DNA of 64,000 nt from Desulfuromonadaceae bacterium. Lineage in GTDB: Bacteria; Desulfobacterota; Desulfuromonadia; Desulfuromonadales; Syntrophotaleaceae. Under the pieces are notes generated by a model. That model had not been told where the DNA came from and did no database searches. It was given only the letters and a program-made list of their open reading frames with translations. Positions 1-9,178 of this stretch are shown piece after piece. The translations under genes were made by a program, and so were the position numbers. The stretch is from assembly GCA_007134025.1 (NCBI GenBank), contig SLLR01000030.1, positions 17,157 through 81,156 of the forward strand. Direction: 5' to 3'. How positions within the stretch are numbered: the first letter of the stretch is position 1; each line of letters opens with the position of its first letter.

Positions 1-810
1 GTGGGCGAGGTTCTGGCGCAACATCCTCTGGTCGACATGGTTTCCTTTACCGGTTCGACCCGGGCCGGTCGCCGGGTGACCGAACTCGCTTCAACCACCA
101 TAAAACGAGTGGCTTTGGAATTAGGCGGCAAGTCACCGGCGGTACTGCTTGATGATGCTGATCTCGACGCGGCTGTCAAATCGGTACTTAACAGCTGTTT
201 TCTCAATTCCGGCCAGACCTGCAATGCCATGACCCGTCTTCTGGTTCCCGAGTCTCTTTACGGTCAGGTAGCCGAAAAGGTGGTAAGCGCCGCGAAGAAA
301 TTCAAAGTGGGAGATCCCCTGGCCGCTGATACCCGTGTGGGCCCTTTGGTTTCCAGACAACAGTGGTTAAAGGTTCGATCCTATATCGAACGGGGAATCG
401 GGGAAGGTGCGACTTTACTTTGCGGTGGTCCGGAAATTCCACAAGGCCTGGACCAGGGTTTTTATGTTTCGCCGACAGTTTTCGGGCAGGTAACTCCGTC
501 AATGACCATTGCTCGAGAAGAAATTTTTGGCCCTGTCCTGGTCATAATGGTCTACCGGGATGACATGGAGGCTGTCAAAATTGCCAACGACAGCGTCTAC
601 GGTCTGGCAGCTTCCGTGTGGTCCGGAGACTCTGCCCGTGCTCTGGCGGTGGCGAGGCAGTTGCGCGCCGGACAGGTTGCTGTCAACGGGGCCGGCCCCA
701 ACCTCCTGGCGCCCTTTGGCGGGTATAAACAATCCGGCAATGGCAGGGAGTTGGGCCGCTACGGTCTTGAGGAGTTTTTTGAAATCAAAGCCATCAGTCT
801 TCCCCAGTAA
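1..810 (+). CDS. Aldehyde dehydrogenase family protein, C-terminal part (cut by window edge)
   Basis: NAD(P)-dependent aldehyde dehydrogenase superfamily; oxidises an aldehyde to the acid. The visible 269 residues begin at the FTGST nucleotide-binding motif, followed by LELGGKSP with the general-base Glu, NSGQTC with the catalytic Cys, and EEIFGPV near the C-terminus. Family members are about 475 residues, so some 200 N-terminal residues lie left of the window. The GTG at base 1 is merely the first in-frame codon, not a credible start. A hairpin with a T run follows at 905-934. The substrate cannot be told from this part. Confidence 0.93.
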   Translation: MGEVLAQHPLVDMVSFTGSTRAGRRVTELASTTIKRVALELGGKSPAVLLDDADLDAAVKSVLNSCFLNSGQTCNAMTRLLVPESLYGQVAEKVVSAAKKFKVGDPLAADTRVGPLVSRQQWLKVRSYIERGIGEGATLLCGGPEIPQGLDQGFYVSPTVFGQVTPSMTIAREEIFGPVLVIMVYRDDMEAVKIANDSVYGLAASVWSGDSARALAVARQLRAGQVAVNGAGPNLLAPFGGYKQSGNGRELGRYGLEEFFEIKAISLPQ

Positions 811-904
811 TAACTTCATGGGTTCATCACCGATCTGCATGAATTGTCCTCATTGTTGTTGGTTGGGAGTGCCTGCTGAAGTCGCCGGGCCCGACCACTT
901 GGCT

Positions 905-934
905 GCCTGTCCTGAAAAGGGCAGGCTGTTTTTT
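905..934 (+). terminator. Intrinsic terminator after the aldehyde dehydrogenase
   Basis: GCCTGTCC (905-912) pairs with GGGCAGGC (919-926), with one G-T pair and a six-base loop, followed by TGTTTTTT. It sits about 100 bases after the dehydrogenase stop. Confidence 0.7.
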
Positions 935-1030
935 ATCCAATGTTCCGTGGAGTGCTGTTTGTCTGGAGGCTCTGGTGGTATGGGATGATCCCATGACGCA
1001 CGGGTTTGAAATCGAACAGAGGGAGGAAAC

Positions 1031-1360
1031 ATGACGGAAAAACGTCGGGATATTCGAAAGAATCGGCGCTTGGAGTTGCGTTTTGGTACCGATGAGCCGA
1101 AAAAGCTGGCTTTTAGCGTCGATATCACCCGTCAGGGGTTTTTTATTCAAAGCAGCGCCGTTTTTCCCCCGGGGACGCGGTTGATAGTGGTCATGAACAT
1201 GGGGCATGGACAACAGGTCGGCATGGAAGTTCGCGTGCAATGGGCCAAGCGGGTTCCACCCCAGTTGGTACGAGCGGTAAAGAAAGCGGGGATGGGGGTA
1301 AAAATCATCACCTTCCTGCAAGGTGAAGCGATCTACAGTTCTTACTGCGCCGACCAGTAG
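1031..1360 (+). CDS. PilZ domain protein (putative c-di-GMP receptor)
   Basis: A 109-residue protein made almost wholly of one PilZ domain. It carries an Arg-rich N-terminal stretch (EKRRDIRKNRR, residues 3-13, the RxxxR element) and a DITRQGFF segment at about 36-43 that corresponds to the D/NxSxxG c-di-GMP-binding motif, with Thr in place of the usual Ser. Such stand-alone PilZ proteins act as cytosolic c-di-GMP adaptors. The start is well set by GAGGGAGGAAAC just before ATG. It stands alone between a terminator and the convergent TatD/radical SAM gene, so its partner is not evident from context. Confidence 0.85.
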   Translation: MTEKRRDIRKNRRLELRFGTDEPKKLAFSVDITRQGFFIQSSAVFPPGTRLIVVMNMGHGQQVGMEVRVQWAKRVPPQLVRAVKKAGMGVKIITFLQGEAIYSSYCADQ

Positions 1361-1377
1361 AAATGAATACCGGCTTC

Positions 1378-2769
1378 TCAACCCACCTCGTTGTAATACC
1401 TCACCAGAAAATTCACTTCAAGTTCCTCTTCGACAATTTTTCGGCAGGCCTCGACGTCAATTTCAGGCAAGGTCACGACACTGGCGGTCACGGAGGGAAT
1501 ATGGTTTTTGGCCTCCCGAATAAATTCTTTGACCGCCTCATAACCTTGCATGCCGAATTGCGACTGGCAAACCCTCTGGTAGCTAGACGCGTCCGCCGCA
1601 TTCAGGGAAACGGAAATGGCGTCGACGAGACCGGACAATTCGGGAAGAATGTTGCGCTTATGAACCAGTCTGGCCTGACCGTCCGTGTTGACACGAACAC
1701 GTGCCCCCTGTTGTTTTAGCCAGCGGGCTACCTCCTTCACCAGATCGAGCCGCAGCAGCGGTTCGCCATATCCACAAAAAACGATTTCCCGGTAGGGACG
1801 GATATCGCCCATGGCCTCAATGACCTCCTGAGCCGTCGGTTCCCGTTCGAGTTTCAGAGCATGGCCTTTTACCGTAAAGTCCTTGAATTTTCCACAGAAG
1901 GTGCACCGATTACTGCATCGGTTGGTAATGTTCAGGTACAGGGAATTGCGGATTGGATAAGCAATGCGGCTCGGCTGCTCCACAGGGCCGATGCCGAACA
2001 GGCGATGGGTGTTTAAACGGGTAATGCGGGCGATATCCGCCGTTGAGAGCCCTTTGATGCGTGCCAGTTCCTCAGCGGTTTCGCCAAGAAAAGCCGGCTC
2101 GTTGCGCCGACCGCGGCGGGATTGAGGGGCCAGGTAGGGACAGTCTGTTTCGAGGAGGATATGGTCCATACTGATGGCTGCGGCGATATCCCGAAGATCC
2201 TGATTGGACGGGTAGGTCAGGGTCCCGGGAAAAGACAGATAAAAACCCATCTCAATACAGGCGCGGGCCATAGAAAGGTCGCCACTGAAGCAGTGCAGTA
2301 CCCCACCTACCTGATGCGCCTTCTCTTCACAAAGGATTCGCAGCACGTCCTCATGTGCGTCCCGGTCGTGAACGATCAGCGGCAGACCGACTTGTTTTGC
2401 CAGGGTAATCTGTCGTCTGAACGCCTGCTGCTGAACCTGACGGGAGCAGTGGCCACGGAAATAGTCAAGACCGGTTTCACCAACGGCGACCACCTTGTCG
2501 TTGCGGGCCAGCCGCCGCAAGGTGTCGATGGCGGCTTCCGAAGCTTCTTCTCCATTATGGGGGTGGATGCCCACGGATGCATAGATGTCATCGTGTTCCG
2601 TAGCAAGCTTGACGCTGGTTGCGGAACTTTCAAGGTCGCAACCGATGGTAACAATTTCGGCAACTCCGGCGACCCTGGCAGCAGAGAGGACCTGGTGCAG
2701 ATCGGCAGAGAATTGAGGGTTGTCAAGGTGGGCGTGGGTGTCGATCAGTTTCGGCAAGACGTTGTTCAT
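1378..2769 (-). CDS. TatD-family hydrolase fused to a TatD-associated radical SAM domain
   Basis: A 463-residue fusion. Residues 1-260 are a TatD-type metal-dependent hydrolase/DNase: DTHAHLD near residue 10, GETGLDY near 98, HDRDAH and HCFSGD in the middle, and LLETDCPYLAP near 210. Residues 275-463 are a radical SAM domain with CSNRCTFC (Cys 285, 289, 292) for the [4Fe-4S] cluster and the GYGEPLLR segment. The radical SAM part matches the TatD-linked family that in other bacteria is encoded next to TatD; here they are one chain. I chose ATG at 2769, which has TTTGGAG before it and begins MNNVLPKLIDTHAH. It is the last gene of the leftward tmk-holB-ricT-metG group, 183 bases after metG. The substrate of the radical SAM half is unknown. 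Confidence 0.88.
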   Translation of the reverse strand: MNNVLPKLIDTHAHLDNPQFSADLHQVLSAARVAGVAEIVTIGCDLESSATSVKLATEHDDIYASVGIHPHNGEEASEAAIDTLRRLARNDKVVAVGETGLDYFRGHCSRQVQQQAFRRQITLAKQVGLPLIVHDRDAHEDVLRILCEEKAHQVGGVLHCFSGDLSMARACIEMGFYLSFPGTLTYPSNQDLRDIAAAISMDHILLETDCPYLAPQSRRGRRNEPAFLGETAEELARIKGLSTADIARITRLNTHRLFGIGPVEQPSRIAYPIRNSLYLNITNRCSNRCTFCGKFKDFTVKGHALKLEREPTAQEVIEAMGDIRPYREIVFCGYGEPLLRLDLVKEVARWLKQQGARVRVNTDGQARLVHKRNILPELSGLVDAISVSLNAADASSYQRVCQSQFGMQGYEAVKEFIREAKNHIPSVTASVVTLPEIDVEACRKIVEEELEVNFLVRYYNEVG

Positions 2770-2952
2770 GGAAACTCCAAACAAACGGAGGTGCCTCAGC
2801 ACCCCCGGGTATATCCGTTCATTTGAGTAGATAACTCTGAGGACATGGGGAACATTCTGAGGCGGATAAAGTTCAGTGAAAGTCCTGACGCCGCAGTGCG
2901 AATGCTTGCCCGGCTATGCGCTCCTGCTGTTACCCTGCCAAGCCATCGGCCC

Positions 2953-4488
2953 TTATTGGTTTTCGATGCGGGGAAAGAGGGGCGCAGATTTGGCGATTTC
3001 AGTACCCGGGGTCAATCTGCCCCAGGAACTGCCATCGGCCAGATCGAGACAGGTTGCGGTCTGGCCCAGGATCTTCATGATCTTGTCGGCGGTTTCCGGC
3101 ATAAACGGACCGATCAACAGGGCGACAAAGCGGACCGCCTCAAGCAGGTTGTAGAGAACGGTGCCAAGGCGTTCCTGCTGGGCGGGATCTTTGGCCAAAG
3201 CCCACGGAGCGCTGTCATCGATATACTTGTTGGCTGCACTGATCAACGCCCAGATGTTCTGCAGTGCTTTGTTGAAAGCCTGGTCGTTCATCTGGATGTC
3301 GACCCGTTCCATAATCGGTGCAAACAGATTCACGAAGTTTGTGTCGGTATCGGTCGGCGAACCCGGAGTTGGCAGCAGGCCGGCAAAATACTTGTTAACC
3401 ATGGCGGTTGAGCGGCTGACCAGATTGCCCAGATCGTTGGCCAGATCCGAGTTGATTCGATGGATCAGCGCAGCATGGGAAAAATCCCCGTCCAGCCCGA
3501 AGGGAACCTCCCGCAGCAGAAAATAGCGGATGGCATCAGCCCCGTATTTATCAATGAGCATGTTGGGTTCTACGACGTTCTGCAGACTCTTGCTCATTTT
3601 CTGCCCTTCCACCGTCCACCAGCCGTGTGCGAAAACCCGTTTGGGAAGGGGAATGCCGGCAGCCAGAAGAAAAGTAGGCCAGTAAACTGCATGGAAGCGC
3701 AGAATATCTTTACCGATTATATGGGCGTCGGCCGGCCAGAAGGATTCAAAAAGACGGTCGCTGTCGTCGGGATAGCCGAGGGCCGTGATATAGTTCGTCA
3801 AGGCATCGAACCAAACGTAGATGACATGCTGCTCATGATCCGGCACCGGAATGCCCCAGGAAAAAGAGGTACGGGAAATCGACAGGTCCCGCAAGCCTTC
3901 CCGAACAAAACTCAGAATCTCGTTACGTCGAGTGCGCGGCTGAATAAAATCAGGGTTCTCTTCAATGTGCCGCAACAGCGCATCCTGATAATTGCTCATG
4001 CGAAAAAAATACGATTCTTCTTTTAACTTGTCCGTTGAACGTCCGCAATCGGGACAACAGCCATCCATGAGCTGGGTTTCAGTCCAGAAGGTTTCACAGG
4101 GAGTGCAATACCAGTCTTCGTATTCGCCCAGGTAGATGTCTCCGGAGGCCAGCAGTTTTTTAAACAGATGCTGAACCCCCTTTTTATGGCGTTCCTGTGA
4201 GGTGCGGATAAAGTCCGTGTGACTGATGTCGAGTTTGTCCCATAGAGCCTGAAAGCGTTTTACCACCCGATCGGCCAGCTCAAGGGGAGTTTCCCCCTTG
4301 GTCAAGGCGGCCTTTTCGACTTTCTGTCCGTGCTCGTCGGTGCCGGTCAGGAAGCAGACGGCGTATCCTTGAGCCCGCTTGTAACGCGCCAGTACATCAC
4401 AGGCCACGGTCGTATAGGCGTGGCCGATATGGGGAACATCGTTGACATAATAAATCGGGGTGGTGACGTAGTAGCGCTTATCATCCAT
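2953..4488 (-). CDS. metG: Methionyl-tRNA synthetase
   Basis: Class I aminoacyl-tRNA synthetase that charges tRNA-Met in the cytosol. 511 residues, the short form without the C-terminal tRNA-binding EMAP domain. Signature HIGH-like PHIGHAYTT is at residues 19-27, KMSKS at 297-301, and a zinc-binding insert with CTPC (128-131) and CCPDC (144-148) lies between them. The start is ATG at 4488 with AGGAGACAAG before it; an open frame reaches further upstream but only through ricT. It overlaps the end of ricT by 8 bases, so translation is probably coupled. Confidence 0.96.
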   Translation of the reverse strand: MDDKRYYVTTPIYYVNDVPHIGHAYTTVACDVLARYKRAQGYAVCFLTGTDEHGQKVEKAALTKGETPLELADRVVKRFQALWDKLDISHTDFIRTSQERHKKGVQHLFKKLLASGDIYLGEYEDWYCTPCETFWTETQLMDGCCPDCGRSTDKLKEESYFFRMSNYQDALLRHIEENPDFIQPRTRRNEILSFVREGLRDLSISRTSFSWGIPVPDHEQHVIYVWFDALTNYITALGYPDDSDRLFESFWPADAHIIGKDILRFHAVYWPTFLLAAGIPLPKRVFAHGWWTVEGQKMSKSLQNVVEPNMLIDKYGADAIRYFLLREVPFGLDGDFSHAALIHRINSDLANDLGNLVSRSTAMVNKYFAGLLPTPGSPTDTDTNFVNLFAPIMERVDIQMNDQAFNKALQNIWALISAANKYIDDSAPWALAKDPAQQERLGTVLYNLLEAVRFVALLIGPFMPETADKIMKILGQTATCLDLADGSSWGRLTPGTEIAKSAPLFPRIENQ

Positions 4489-5545
4489 TCTTGTCTCCTG
4501 AAGGTTTGCTGTTTGCCGGACGTCGGCGAGGTCTGCGCCGGGATTTTTTGCGGGCTGCCGGGAGCGATTCCTTGAGGTCGGCCTTTTGCCCTGAAGGATG
4601 ATCCGAAGTTCTTTCTTCTGTATCGTGGGCGGCGGGAGCTTGCTGGTCGGTCTGTTTGTAGCCGCGATCAGTCTGACGTCCGGTCTGACGGTTGCGCGGT
4701 CGGGGCGCAATGGACTTGGTCGAAGCCGAAGGCTTTTCCGTTAATTTTTCAAGCACCTCCAGTTGGTCGACGGGCACTTCGACGCTGGTGTTGTCCTCTC
4801 GTCTGATGGTAACTCGACGGGCGAGAACATTTTGCGCGACCACCGTGCCTTCATGACCACCGACCCGAACCCGGCGCCCGCACTTGGGAAGCTCCCTGCG
4901 GTATTCCCGATAGGTTTCGTACTCGTAATTTAGACAGCAGAGCAGCCGCCCACACTGTCCGGAAATCTTGCTGGGATTAAGCGCCAGATTCTGTTCTTTA
5001 GCCATTTTTACCGATACCGGAGCAAAATTGATCAGAAAACTACAACAACACAAGGCTCTGCCGCAGATTCCTATACCGCCGGTAATTTTTGCTTCATCGC
5101 GTACGCCGATCTGCCGCATCTCGATGCGTGTGCGAAATTGCTGGGCCAGGTCTTTCACCAGATCGCGAAAATCAACCCGGCCGTCGGCGGTAAAGTAGAA
5201 GATGATTTTGGAAGAGTCAAAAAGATATTCGGCTCGCACGAGTTTCATCTCCATGCGGCGAACCTGAATACGCTTCAGACAAAAATCAAAAGCCTCCTTT
5301 TCCTTGGATTCCGATTCGGCGGCCATGGCGATGTCGTCGGCCGTGGCGAGACGTAAAACGTTTTTCAATTTTTCCGGGGCCCGCTGGGGTTCACATTCCC
5401 GGGGTTCGGTGGTCACCGTGCCGAGCGAAAGGCCGCGATCCGTTTCGACAATCACCTGGTCATGGATCGACAGTGACAAGTCATCGCAAAGAAAATCATA
5501 ATGTTTTCCGGCAGTGCGGAATTTAACCGATACGATTTGAATCAT
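4481..5545 (-). CDS. ricT: PSP1 domain protein of the RicT (YaaT) family
   Basis: 354 residues. The conserved PSP1 region (about 1-270) contains the family Cys cluster GGIGICGRALCCCSFL and the later QCGRLLCCLNYE; in Bacillus RicT this protein forms a [4Fe-4S]-bearing complex with RicA and RicF that supports RNase Y-dependent RNA maturation. That role is known for the family and only inferred here. The last about 80 residues are a Lys/Arg/Gln-rich, low-complexity tail. The place between holB and metG is a common arrangement for this family. It overlaps the metG start by 8 bases. Confidence 0.88.
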   Translation of the reverse strand: MIQIVSVKFRTAGKHYDFLCDDLSLSIHDQVIVETDRGLSLGTVTTEPRECEPQRAPEKLKNVLRLATADDIAMAAESESKEKEAFDFCLKRIQVRRMEMKLVRAEYLFDSSKIIFYFTADGRVDFRDLVKDLAQQFRTRIEMRQIGVRDEAKITGGIGICGRALCCCSFLINFAPVSVKMAKEQNLALNPSKISGQCGRLLCCLNYEYETYREYRRELPKCGRRVRVGGHEGTVVAQNVLARRVTIRREDNTSVEVPVDQLEVLEKLTEKPSASTKSIAPRPRNRQTGRQTDRGYKQTDQQAPAAHDTEERTSDHPSGQKADLKESLPAARKKSRRRPRRRPANSKPSGDKNG

Positions 5546-5578
5546 GGGGGTTCGGTAGTCCTTATCTATGAATCAAAG

Positions 5579-6547
5579 TCAGGCGACCAGTCGCATGAGC
5601 AAGACTTCGACGGCCAGTTGACGGTTGACATTTCGGTTCAGTTGCCGACCGGCGGTGTCCAGCGCGGCCAGTTTGCCAAGAATTGAGGAAGTGGATTCGG
5701 CGCCGGAGACGCGATGGATTTTGTTCAACAGGTCGATATTCACCAATTCATCCTGCGGGCGGCCGTGTCGATAGAGCAACAGGTCGCGGTAAAAAGATTG
5801 AAAAATCTCGATAATGTCCGGCAGGGTTTCTTTGTCCTGAGCCAGTTTTTCGGCAAACTCCAACAGGGGAAGAACGCTGCCGGAGGTCAGGCCGGTGAGC
5901 GTTTTGAGCAACTCTCTTCGTGTCCTGAAAAAAAACTCGCGATCTTTTCCCAGCGCCTTTCTGAAACTTCCTCCGGCGAGGGAGGCAAGAATGTGTGCTT
6001 CCGTTTCGTCCAGCTCCAGCTGTTCACACAGCACTTCCAGCAAGCGCCTGCGTTCAATGCGGGAAAAAGGAAGTCGCTGGCAGCGGGACCGGATGGTGCT
6101 CAAGAGCATGTCCGGTCGGGATGAAAGAAGAATGATCAGGGTGTTGTCCCGGGGTTCTTCCAGGGTTTTCAGCAAGGCGTTGCCGGCAGCAGGGTTGAAT
6201 TTGTCCGCATCATCGACAATGCAGACTTTTTTTTCCGCTTCCAGAGGGCGGTAGGAAAGTTCCTTTTGCAGGACTCGAACCTGTTCAATCTTGATCTGAC
6301 CGCCGTCAGCTTCGATAAAATGCAGGTCGGGATGATTGTGGTGATCCACTTTACGGCAGGCGGCACAGTCACCGCAGCCACGTTTTTCATGACAGAAGAT
6401 AGCCCGGGTCAGGGCCAGAGCCATAAGCCGTTTACCCACACCCTCGGGTCCTTCAAACAAGTAGGCGTGGGGGAGCCGTCGGCTTTCGAGAGCGCGCCGC
6501 AGCAGATCCTTTTGGCGGTCGTGACCGACGATGTTGGCAAAAGTCAT
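5579..6547 (-). CDS. holB: DNA polymerase III delta' subunit
   Basis: AAA+ clamp-loader subunit, 322 residues. Walker A is EGPEGVGKR near residue 33-41, with a four-Cys zinc module CHEKRGCGDCAAC at about 52-64, the sensor segment NALLKTLEEP and the SRC (arginine-finger) motif at about 153-155. It loads the beta clamp together with delta (holA, elsewhere in this window at 17283) and gamma/tau. It follows tmk by 4 bases, the usual tmk-holB pair, and precedes ricT by 33 bases. Confidence 0.93.
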   Translation of the reverse strand: MTFANIVGHDRQKDLLRRALESRRLPHAYLFEGPEGVGKRLMALALTRAIFCHEKRGCGDCAACRKVDHHNHPDLHFIEADGGQIKIEQVRVLQKELSYRPLEAEKKVCIVDDADKFNPAAGNALLKTLEEPRDNTLIILLSSRPDMLLSTIRSRCQRLPFSRIERRRLLEVLCEQLELDETEAHILASLAGGSFRKALGKDREFFFRTRRELLKTLTGLTSGSVLPLLEFAEKLAQDKETLPDIIEIFQSFYRDLLLYRHGRPQDELVNIDLLNKIHRVSGAESTSSILGKLAALDTAGRQLNRNVNRQLAVEVLLMRLVA

Positions 6548-6551
6548 GGTT

Positions 6552-7193
6552 TCAGTCCCGCCCGAGAAAATCTTCGAGGCAGTTGCTCAGTCGTTCAGCC
6601 ACCTGCTGCGCGTTGCCAACGGCGGGGATGACCTGCATGCGCCGGGGTTCTTTCAGGGCCAGTTCAAGGTATCCGTTGCGAACCCGTCGGTGAAAATCCA
6701 GGGCTTCCTGTTCGAAACGCCCTTCATCGACCTGATCATGAATTTCGTTGCGTTGCAGGGCTCTGGCAATGCCGACATCATGAGGCAGGTCGAGAACCAG
6801 GGTCAGATCCGGTCGACAATCTCCGCAGGCCAGGGCGTTAAGTTGCTCGATCAGATTCAGGTCGAGGCCCCGACCATAACCCTGATAGGCGAGAGTGGCG
6901 TCGGTATACCGGTCGCAAAGCACCAGGTGTCCGTCCTGCAGCGCCGGGCGAATGACCTGATCCACATGCTGGGCTCGGGCTGCGGCGTAAAGCAACAATT
7001 CGGCCCTGGGCACCAGAGCGTTGTTGTCGGGATGCAGCAGGATTTCCCGAATGGAGTCGGCAATCGGACAGCCACCCGGTTCGCGAGTGATCACGACAGA
7101 GTACCCCAACCGCCGAAGGAAGCCGGCGGCCAGGGCAATTTGCGTGGTCTTGCCGCTGCCTTCGATGCCTTCAAAGGTAATGAAATGAGCCAT
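6552..7193 (-). CDS. tmk: Thymidylate kinase
   Basis: Phosphorylates dTMP to dTDP. 213 residues from ATG at 7193 (MAHFITFEGIEGSG). The P-loop is FEGIEGSGKTTQ at residues 5-16, the DR(Y/H) motif is DRYTDATLAYQG near 91-102, and a lid region rich in Arg follows. An in-frame TTG six codons upstream is possible, but the AAGGA element lies between the two and fits the ATG better. It is first in the leftward operon; 186 bases separate it from the divergent rnc gene, so promoters for both directions should lie there. Confidence 0.94.
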   Translation of the reverse strand: MAHFITFEGIEGSGKTTQIALAAGFLRRLGYSVVITREPGGCPIADSIREILLHPDNNALVPRAELLLYAAARAQHVDQVIRPALQDGHLVLCDRYTDATLAYQGYGRGLDLNLIEQLNALACGDCRPDLTLVLDLPHDVGIARALQRNEIHDQVDEGRFEQEALDFHRRVRNGYLELALKEPRRMQVIPAVGNAQQVAERLSNCLEDFLGRD

Positions 7194-7379
7194 GCCAAGC
7201 CTGTCCTTCAAGTAAATCGTTCAATTATAGGAACGCAGGGTGCAAGAATCAAGGGTAAAAGCGGCAGAGAGCCGCTCTGTCGGTGAGGGTTTTGTTGCCT
7301 TCCTCGGGCCCATTGTGTAAGATGAGCGCCTGTTACGCAGCCCTGAAGCCGCATCGATTGTGTCCCGAATGGAGTCGCT

Positions 7380-8087
7380 TTGCAAGCCGATCAAAACAGC
7401 AGGCTGCTGCAGGACGACCTCGGCTATGCCTTTGCCGATGACGCTCTGCTGCTGGAGGCTTTGTGCCATAAATCCTACAGCAATGAACGGCCCGGAAAAA
7501 ACGTGGCCTGCAACGAGCGCCTTGAATTCCTTGGCGACGCAGTTCTCGATCTGGTGGTCAGTCGCTATCTTTTCCATCGGTACCCCGAAGCGCGGGAAGG
7601 AGAGATGACGCGCATTCGGGCGGAAGTGGTTAACGAAAAAGGCCTGGCCCGGGTGGCCCGCCGTCTTCAACTTGGCCGATTTCTGTTGCTCGGGCGGGGC
7701 GAAGAACGCAGCGGCGGCCGCGACAAGGACAGTCTGCTGGCCAATGCCCTTGAGGCCCTGCTTGGAGCCGTCTTTTGCGACGGAGGTTTTGAGCCGGCAC
7801 GGGGCTTGATCGAAACGCTTCTGGCCGAAGTCATATCCGAAGCAGCTCAACGCCGGCAAGGCATTGACCATAAGACCCGGTTGCAGGAGATTACTCAGGC
7901 CCGTCACGGACGGGTTCCCGAGTATGTGCTGTTGGGGGAGGAGGGGCCGGTTCACCAGCGTGAGTACACCGTAGAAGTTCGTCTGGCCGATTCTCCACTC
8001 GGTCGCGGTTTCGGCTCGACCAAAAAAAAGGCGGAACAGAAGGCGGCCCTGGCCGCGATCAAGAATCTTGCCGACAACGGACAATGA
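7380..8087 (+). CDS. rnc: Ribonuclease III
   Basis: Endonuclease for double-stranded RNA (rRNA and mRNA processing). 235 residues: an RNase III domain with signature NERLEFLGDAVLD at about 41-53 and the second acidic patch NALEALLGAVFCDGG at about 120-134, then a dsRNA-binding domain at about 163-231 (YTVEVRL, GFGSTKKKAEQKAA). The start appears to be TTG at 7380, with GGAG upstream. The stop overlaps the next start as ATGA, so the following radical SAM gene is translationally coupled. Confidence 0.95.
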   Translation: MQADQNSRLLQDDLGYAFADDALLLEALCHKSYSNERPGKNVACNERLEFLGDAVLDLVVSRYLFHRYPEAREGEMTRIRAEVVNEKGLARVARRLQLGRFLLLGRGEERSGGRDKDSLLANALEALLGAVFCDGGFEPARGLIETLLAEVISEAAQRRQGIDHKTRLQEITQARHGRVPEYVLLGEEGPVHQREYTVEVRLADSPLGRGFGSTKKKAEQKAALAAIKNLADNGQ

Positions 8088-9103
8088 AGATCTACCCGTT
8101 TTTCATTCCACACGGGGGTTGCCCTCACTCCTGTCGCTTCTGCTGCCAGAAAACCGTTTCCGGACAAGTGCAGGCGCCATCGCCGCGCCAGATTGCCGAA
8201 GGGCTTGATGAAATGTTGCCATCGCAGGGTGACGGTGAGGTCGCCTTTTATGGTGGAAGCTTTACCCTGCTGGAACCGGCCCTGCAGCAGCAATACCTTC
8301 GGCAGGTTGCCCCTTATATCAGCGCCGGGCGGGTTTCCGGCGTTCGGGTTTCGACGCGTCCGGATGCCGTTGACGGCGAGACGGCCGGGAACCTGGTTGA
8401 CGGCGGCGTAAAAACGGTGGAGTTGGGGTGTCAATCTTTTTGCCCTGACGTTTTAGCGGCCTGCGGACGGGGCCACGCGCCGACGGACATCGAAGAGGCG
8501 GTGCAGGCTCTTCGTTTCCGGTCCCTTGGAGTCGGCTTGCAGCTGATGCCCGGTCTGCCGCAAGGCGGCAGAAAAGAGGCCCTCTATTCCCTGCGCCGGG
8601 CCCTCAGTCTCGAGCCGGATTTTATACGCATTTATCCCACCGTTGTGTTGCGTAATACTTTGCTGGAGGCCGACTACTATCGTGGAGACTACAAGCCTCT
8701 GGGGCTTGAGGAGGCGGTCGCCATCTGCGCCGAGATGCTCTGGCACTGCCATCGTGCCCAGGTGCCGGTGATACGTCTTGGGTTGCAGGCAACGGAGGCA
8801 CTGGAGCGGAATGGTGCTGTTGTCGCCGGTCCCTACCATCCGGCGTTTGGTGCGTTGGTACGGTCGCGAATCTGGCGACAGGCCCTGTCGTCTATGGTTG
8901 CCTTGGCTCGATGCAGCGAGGTAAGGGTTCATCCTGCTGATTTAAGCGATGTCCTTGGGCACCGTCGGGACAATCTGGCTTATTTTTACAGCCGGGGCAG
9001 CAAGCCGTCGTTTCGGTCGGATGAAAAGATCTTTCGGAATCACTTCAGGGTTGGCCGCCGAACCTTTCAGGTACATGAGGTTGCGGTGTTTGATCCGCTT
9101 TGA
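8084..9103 (+). CDS. Elp3-like radical SAM protein, function unknown
   Basis: 339 residues. The N-terminal FIPHGGCPHSCRFC (Cys 14, 18, 21) is a CxxxCxxC radical SAM motif in an Elp3-like context, followed by YGGSFTLL and the ELGCQSF and LQLMPGLPQG segments typical of Elp3/HemN-like TIM barrels. There is no GNAT domain, so it is not a complete Elp3. It overlaps rnc by 4 bases and precedes era by 75. The position between two RNA-related genes suggests an RNA substrate, but that is inference only. The segment after about 250 has no motif I recognise. Confidence 0.8.
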   Translation: MKIYPFFIPHGGCPHSCRFCCQKTVSGQVQAPSPRQIAEGLDEMLPSQGDGEVAFYGGSFTLLEPALQQQYLRQVAPYISAGRVSGVRVSTRPDAVDGETAGNLVDGGVKTVELGCQSFCPDVLAACGRGHAPTDIEEAVQALRFRSLGVGLQLMPGLPQGGRKEALYSLRRALSLEPDFIRIYPTVVLRNTLLEADYYRGDYKPLGLEEAVAICAEMLWHCHRAQVPVIRLGLQATEALERNGAVVAGPYHPAFGALVRSRIWRQALSSMVALARCSEVRVHPADLSDVLGHRRDNLAYFYSRGSKPSFRSDEKIFRNHFRVGRRTFQVHEVAVFDPL

Positions 9104-9178
9104 CAGGTTGTTTTCTGATATTTTCACCTGATTTTCATCCGGAGTTTCCGGATGGAGACACCCTATGAAAGATGATCG

